From Brevibacillus laterosporus LMG 15441 (lineage in GTDB: Bacteria; Bacillota; Bacilli; Brevibacillales; Brevibacillaceae), in contig NZ_CP007806.1 of assembly GCF_000219535.2 (NCBI RefSeq), positions 4,128,501 through 4,192,500 on the forward strand: DNA of 64,000 nt, in the 5' to 3' direction. The stretch's first letter is position 1. Each line of letters starts with the position of its first letter. The notes below the pieces were generated by a model. The model made no database searches. It was not told the origin of the DNA and saw only the letters and a list, made by a program, of their open reading frames with translations. A program made the translations under genes and the position numbers. This document shows positions 61,855 to 64,000 of this stretch, piece by piece.

Positions 61855-62160
61855 TTACTTTGCTACTTCCTGTACTTTTTTAAATAAGGTTGCTCCACCA
61901 AGTGGTGTGTAGCCCTGAGGTGGAATCAGTTCGCACGGCACTCCTGCTGCATCCGCTTCTTGTTTTAACTGTTCAAAACGATGACGTACCTGAGGAGCTA
62001 CCATGGCTACATTCCAGCCATTTTTCACTTCCTCAGCAAATTCTTGTGTACTAACAGCCTTCACTTCCATTTCGACCCCATGCTTATCTGCTTCTTTTTT
62101 AAGAGCGTTTACCACAATAGCACTGGACATCCCTGCGGAACATACGAATAATACCTTCAT
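61855..62160 (-). CDS. PTS cellobiose/chitobiose-type IIB component
   Basis: 101 aa. VLFVCSAGMSSAIVVNALKK carries the phosphorylated Cys (residue 7). VAMVAPQVRHRFEQLK and a final TPLGGATLFKKVQE match the lactose/cellobiose IIB fold. ATG with AGGAGG. It lies 64 bases upstream of the IIC start. Confidence 0.93.
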   Translation of the reverse strand: MKVLFVCSAGMSSAIVVNALKKEADKHGVEMEVKAVSTQEFAEEVKNGWNVAMVAPQVRHRFEQLKQEADAAGVPCELIPPQGYTPLGGATLFKKVQEVAK

Positions 62161-62389
62161 TACGATTCCTCCTTTTGCATGTATGAAAGTTTTTTGTAAC
62201 CTTTACTAAAATAAAGCACTAGCTTTCAAGAGCGGGGGAAGCCCTTGGACATCAGCAGGTAGGTTTTATACAAGCATGATGAACGAAATGCTTTTCGATA
62301 CCTGCTTTATACCTGCCTTTAGTGTTACACCCCACTATGCATGTTGTCGAATCTATTTGTTTATAATGGTTGTATTTTTACTTGCGACA

Positions 62390-63289
62390 CTATTCTGATG
62401 ATTGTTGGAGGGCGTGCTGAACAAATCCTTCATACTTTTGCAAACGCTCCAGCGCCTCTTCATATTCACATGCAGCTAATATCATCACGATTGCTGCTTT
62501 TACATTCTTGTTAGCCTTTTCATAGAATTCAGTAGCTTGCTCGTAGCTAACCTCTGTTGCTTGCATAATAATTCGCTTGGAACGCTCCACTAGCTTTAGA
62601 TTAGTTGGCTGAACATCTACCATCAGGTTTTTATACACTTTGCCAACGCCAATCATCGAGCAGGTGGAGATCATATTTAATACTAGCTTCTGTGCTGTTC
62701 CCGCCTTTAATCGAGTGGAGCCCGTCAAAATTTCAGGACCTGGAACTACCTCGATAGCCACATGAGCAAATCGACTAATCTCCGCACCCTTATTACAAGC
62801 AAGGCTGGCTGTGCTGGCTCCTACACTGCTCGCATACTGGAGAGCGCCGATAACATAAGGTGTACGTCCGCTGGCTGCAATCCCGATAACGGTGTCTTTG
62901 TCTGTTAATCCAATGGCTTGCAGGTCACTTTTAGCAAACTCAGCATTATCCTCGGCACCTTCCACCGCAACGACAAAAGCCTCTTTTCCCCCAGCAATCA
63001 ATCCTTGTACCATCTCAAAATCAGTACCAAAAGTAGGAGGGCATTCCACTGCATCCAGGATTCCTAATCGTCCACTGGTACCGGCTCCTATATAAATAAG
63101 TCTTCCGTCTTGTTTAAAAGAGCGAATCACTAGCTGAATGGCTCTTTCAATCTGCTCCAGCTCAGCAGCAATGGCACGTGGTACCTTTTGATCTTCCTCA
63201 TTCATGATTTGCAACACGTTTAGGATCGTCATCTGGTCCAAATTCATCGTTCTATCATTACGTGTCTCTGTTACCAATTTCTCCAGCAT
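62390..63289 (-). CDS. murQ: N-acetylmuramic acid 6-phosphate etherase MurQ
   Basis: 299 aa SIS-domain lyase that splits the D-lactyl ether of MurNAc-6P to GlcNAc-6P and D-lactate. Seen: [20 protein letters not shown] at the N-terminus, [20 protein letters not shown] (sugar-phosphate site), [27 protein letters not shown], and [20 protein letters not shown]. Full family length. ATG with AGAAGGTGAG. It has its own sigma-A promoter and a probable operator, and is the first structural gene of the cluster. Confidence 0.96.
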   Translation of the reverse strand: MLEKLVTETRNDRTMNLDQMTILNVLQIMNEEDQKVPRAIAAELEQIERAIQLVIRSFKQDGRLIYIGAGTSGRLGILDAVECPPTFGTDFEMVQGLIAGGKEAFVVAVEGAEDNAEFAKSDLQAIGLTDKDTVIGIAASGRTPYVIGALQYASSVGASTASLACNKGAEISRFAHVAIEVVPGPEILTGSTRLKAGTAQKLVLNMISTCSMIGVGKVYKNLMVDVQPTNLKLVERSKRIIMQATEVSYEQATEFYEKANKNVKAAIVMILAACEYEEALERLQKYEGFVQHALQQSSE

Positions 63290-63325
63290 GCGCTCACCTT
63301 CTGCTCCTATTTTGTTTCCGCTTTC

Positions 63326-63353
63326 ATTTTACCACTTTGAAATAAAACGTCAA
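63326..63353 (-). promoter_or_regulatory. promoter of murQ and the sugar cluster
   Basis: TTGACG (-35), 16 bases, TAAAAT (-10) on the minus strand, about 35 bases before the murQ start. Confidence 0.7.
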
Positions 63354-63370
63354 TTATTTTATTTATTTTA

Positions 63371-63385
63371 TGAATCAAAATTTCA
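63371..63385 (-). promoter_or_regulatory. probable RpiR-family operator
   Basis: TGAAATTTTGATTCA is a near palindrome (TGAA/TTCA arms) 18 bases upstream of the -35. RpiR-type regulators bind AT-rich TGAAA/TTTCA palindromes, and the gene for such a regulator is adjacent. Confidence 0.5.
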
Positions 63386-63390
63386 ATGCA

Positions 63391-63473
63391 CAATAAAAAA
63401 ATAGGTAGTAAGAGAGCAAGGATGCAGCATAAAGGCAAGCATCCGCGCACCTAATCTCCCCTCCTACCTGCTA
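63391..63473 (-). terminator. terminator overlapping the end of the RpiR gene
   Basis: A long interrupted stem (AGGTAG/CTACCT outside, GGATGC/GCATCC inside) followed on the minus strand by ATTTTTTTATTG. It separates the regulator transcript from the murQ promoter. Confidence 0.6.
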
Positions 63474-64000
63474 GACCTTAATACCTCTTCACGAATTTCA
63501 TTAAAGTTCTCAATAACCGTTTCCCCTATTCGATTAAACACACTGACATATAAGGCATCCACAATCGTTAAGTGCATAATTCTGGAAGCAAAACTACCTA
63601 CACGAAAATCCTGTTCAATATTTGGCGTACAAAGCTTAATGTCAGCTTCTTTATACAAAGGAGATTTCGTTACATTGGTAATAGCGATAACCGTCACCTG
63701 CTTCTTTTTAGCGAAACGTACGATTTCCAGCACCTCTTTGGTATTCCCGCTTACAGAAATAGCGATCAGTACCCCTCCTTTTTTCATATTGGACACCACA
63801 GGAAGCATCATATGAAAATCGGTGGTCATCTCCGAGTAGTAACCAATTTTTCTAAATTTATGACAACCATCCAAGGACACTACCGAGGAGCCACCTACAC
63901 CGTAAAAGATGACACTCTTCGTCTGTAAAATAGCCTCTACCGCTTTTTCTAATTCCCGTCTGTCAAGAGAAGTGGATATTTCCTCAATAGCAGTCTTATT
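63464..64000 (-). CDS. RpiR/MurR-family transcriptional regulator (5' end outside window)
   Basis: The readable part is 178 residues, open to the window edge, so the N-terminal HTH domain lies outside. It holds the SIS sugar-phosphate-binding domain: SVIFYGVGGSSVVSLDG, GGVLIAISVSGNTKEVLEIV, VTVIAITNVTKSPLYKEAD and LCTPNIEQDFRVGSFASRIM. By position next to murQ it should be MurR-like, releasing the operator when MurNAc-6P or a related sugar phosphate binds. The family is clear from the sequence; the ligand is inferred. Confidence 0.88.
   Translation of the reverse strand, partial: NKTAIEEISTSLDRRELEKAVEAILQTKSVIFYGVGGSSVVSLDGCHKFRKIGYYSEMTTDFHMMLPVVSNMKKGGVLIAISVSGNTKEVLEIVRFAKKKQVTVIAITNVTKSPLYKEADIKLCTPNIEQDFRVGSFASRIMHLTIVDALYVSVFNRIGETVIENFNEIREEVLRSSR

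Overview
The window looks like chromosome of a Gram-positive, spore-forming Firmicute of the Brevibacillus/Paenibacillaceae type, most like Brevibacillus laterosporus. This is an inference from strong AGGAGG-type ribosome binding sites, frequent GTG/TTG starts, Bacillus-type families (YutG/PgpA, YjcF-YjcG-YjcH, YugN, YtnP, YdcF/SanA), a yybP-ykoY riboswitch, low G+C and a large nonribosomal peptide synthetase. No ribosomal RNA, CRISPR array, intact insertion sequence or intact prophage was seen.

Layout. 1-2.4 kb: a secreted beta-helix-like protein, decayed coding remnants, a broken tyrosine integrase and two tRNAs (Val-GAC, probable Ile2-CAT). 2.7-8.3 kb: a chemoreceptor, a secreted TPR/DUF218 protein behind a structured leader, and a secreted lipase-like hydrolase. 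8.6-13.1 kb: PgpA, a rearranged yjcH/yjcG/yjcF set, a PHP phosphoesterase and a YugN-like protein. 14-22.9 kb: a CorC-type transporter, a UvrD-like helicase with a CoiA-like zinc N-terminus, fabI, a ZIP transporter, a RacA-like HTH/coiled-coil protein, a GNAT enzyme, and a TerC transporter behind a manganese-type riboswitch. 23-30.7 kb: one two-module NRPS (C-A-T-C-A-T-reductase). 31-39.5 kb: cheW, thpR, surE and partners, a methyltransferase, an intracellular-type subtilase with Lys/Glu/Ser and Lys/Asn/His repeats, and a second CorC-type protein. 39.6-50.9 kb: bacterial XPB helicase, an autoregulated ECF sigma/anti-sigma pair, an ABC-2 exporter, an SGNH hydrolase, an MFS exporter, a FabH under a FapR-like palindrome, an SdpI-like protein and a YtnP-like lactonase. 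51-54.8 kb: MgtC, and a cassette of two paralogous 31-residue peptides followed by a 503-aa HExxH protein. 55-64 kb: a one-strand cell-wall-sugar recycling locus (RpiR regulator, murQ, PTS IIB/IIC, a small membrane protein, GH4 glycosidase, anmK, PTS IIA, mupG, GlcNAc kinase).

How it works together. The 55-64 kb cluster reads as a nearly complete muropeptide-sugar salvage pathway: PTS uptake and phosphorylation, cleavage of MurNAc-6P-GlcNAc by MupG, conversion of MurNAc-6P by MurQ, rescue of free GlcNAc and anhydroMurNAc by kinases, and control by an RpiR protein. The NRPS ends in an NAD(P)H reductase domain, so it should release an N-acyl dipeptide aldehyde, or a pyrazinone formed from it. 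The most novel-looking locus is the peptide pair plus HExxH protein at 52.9-54.8 kb, which has the shape of an unclassified small-peptide modification or processing system.
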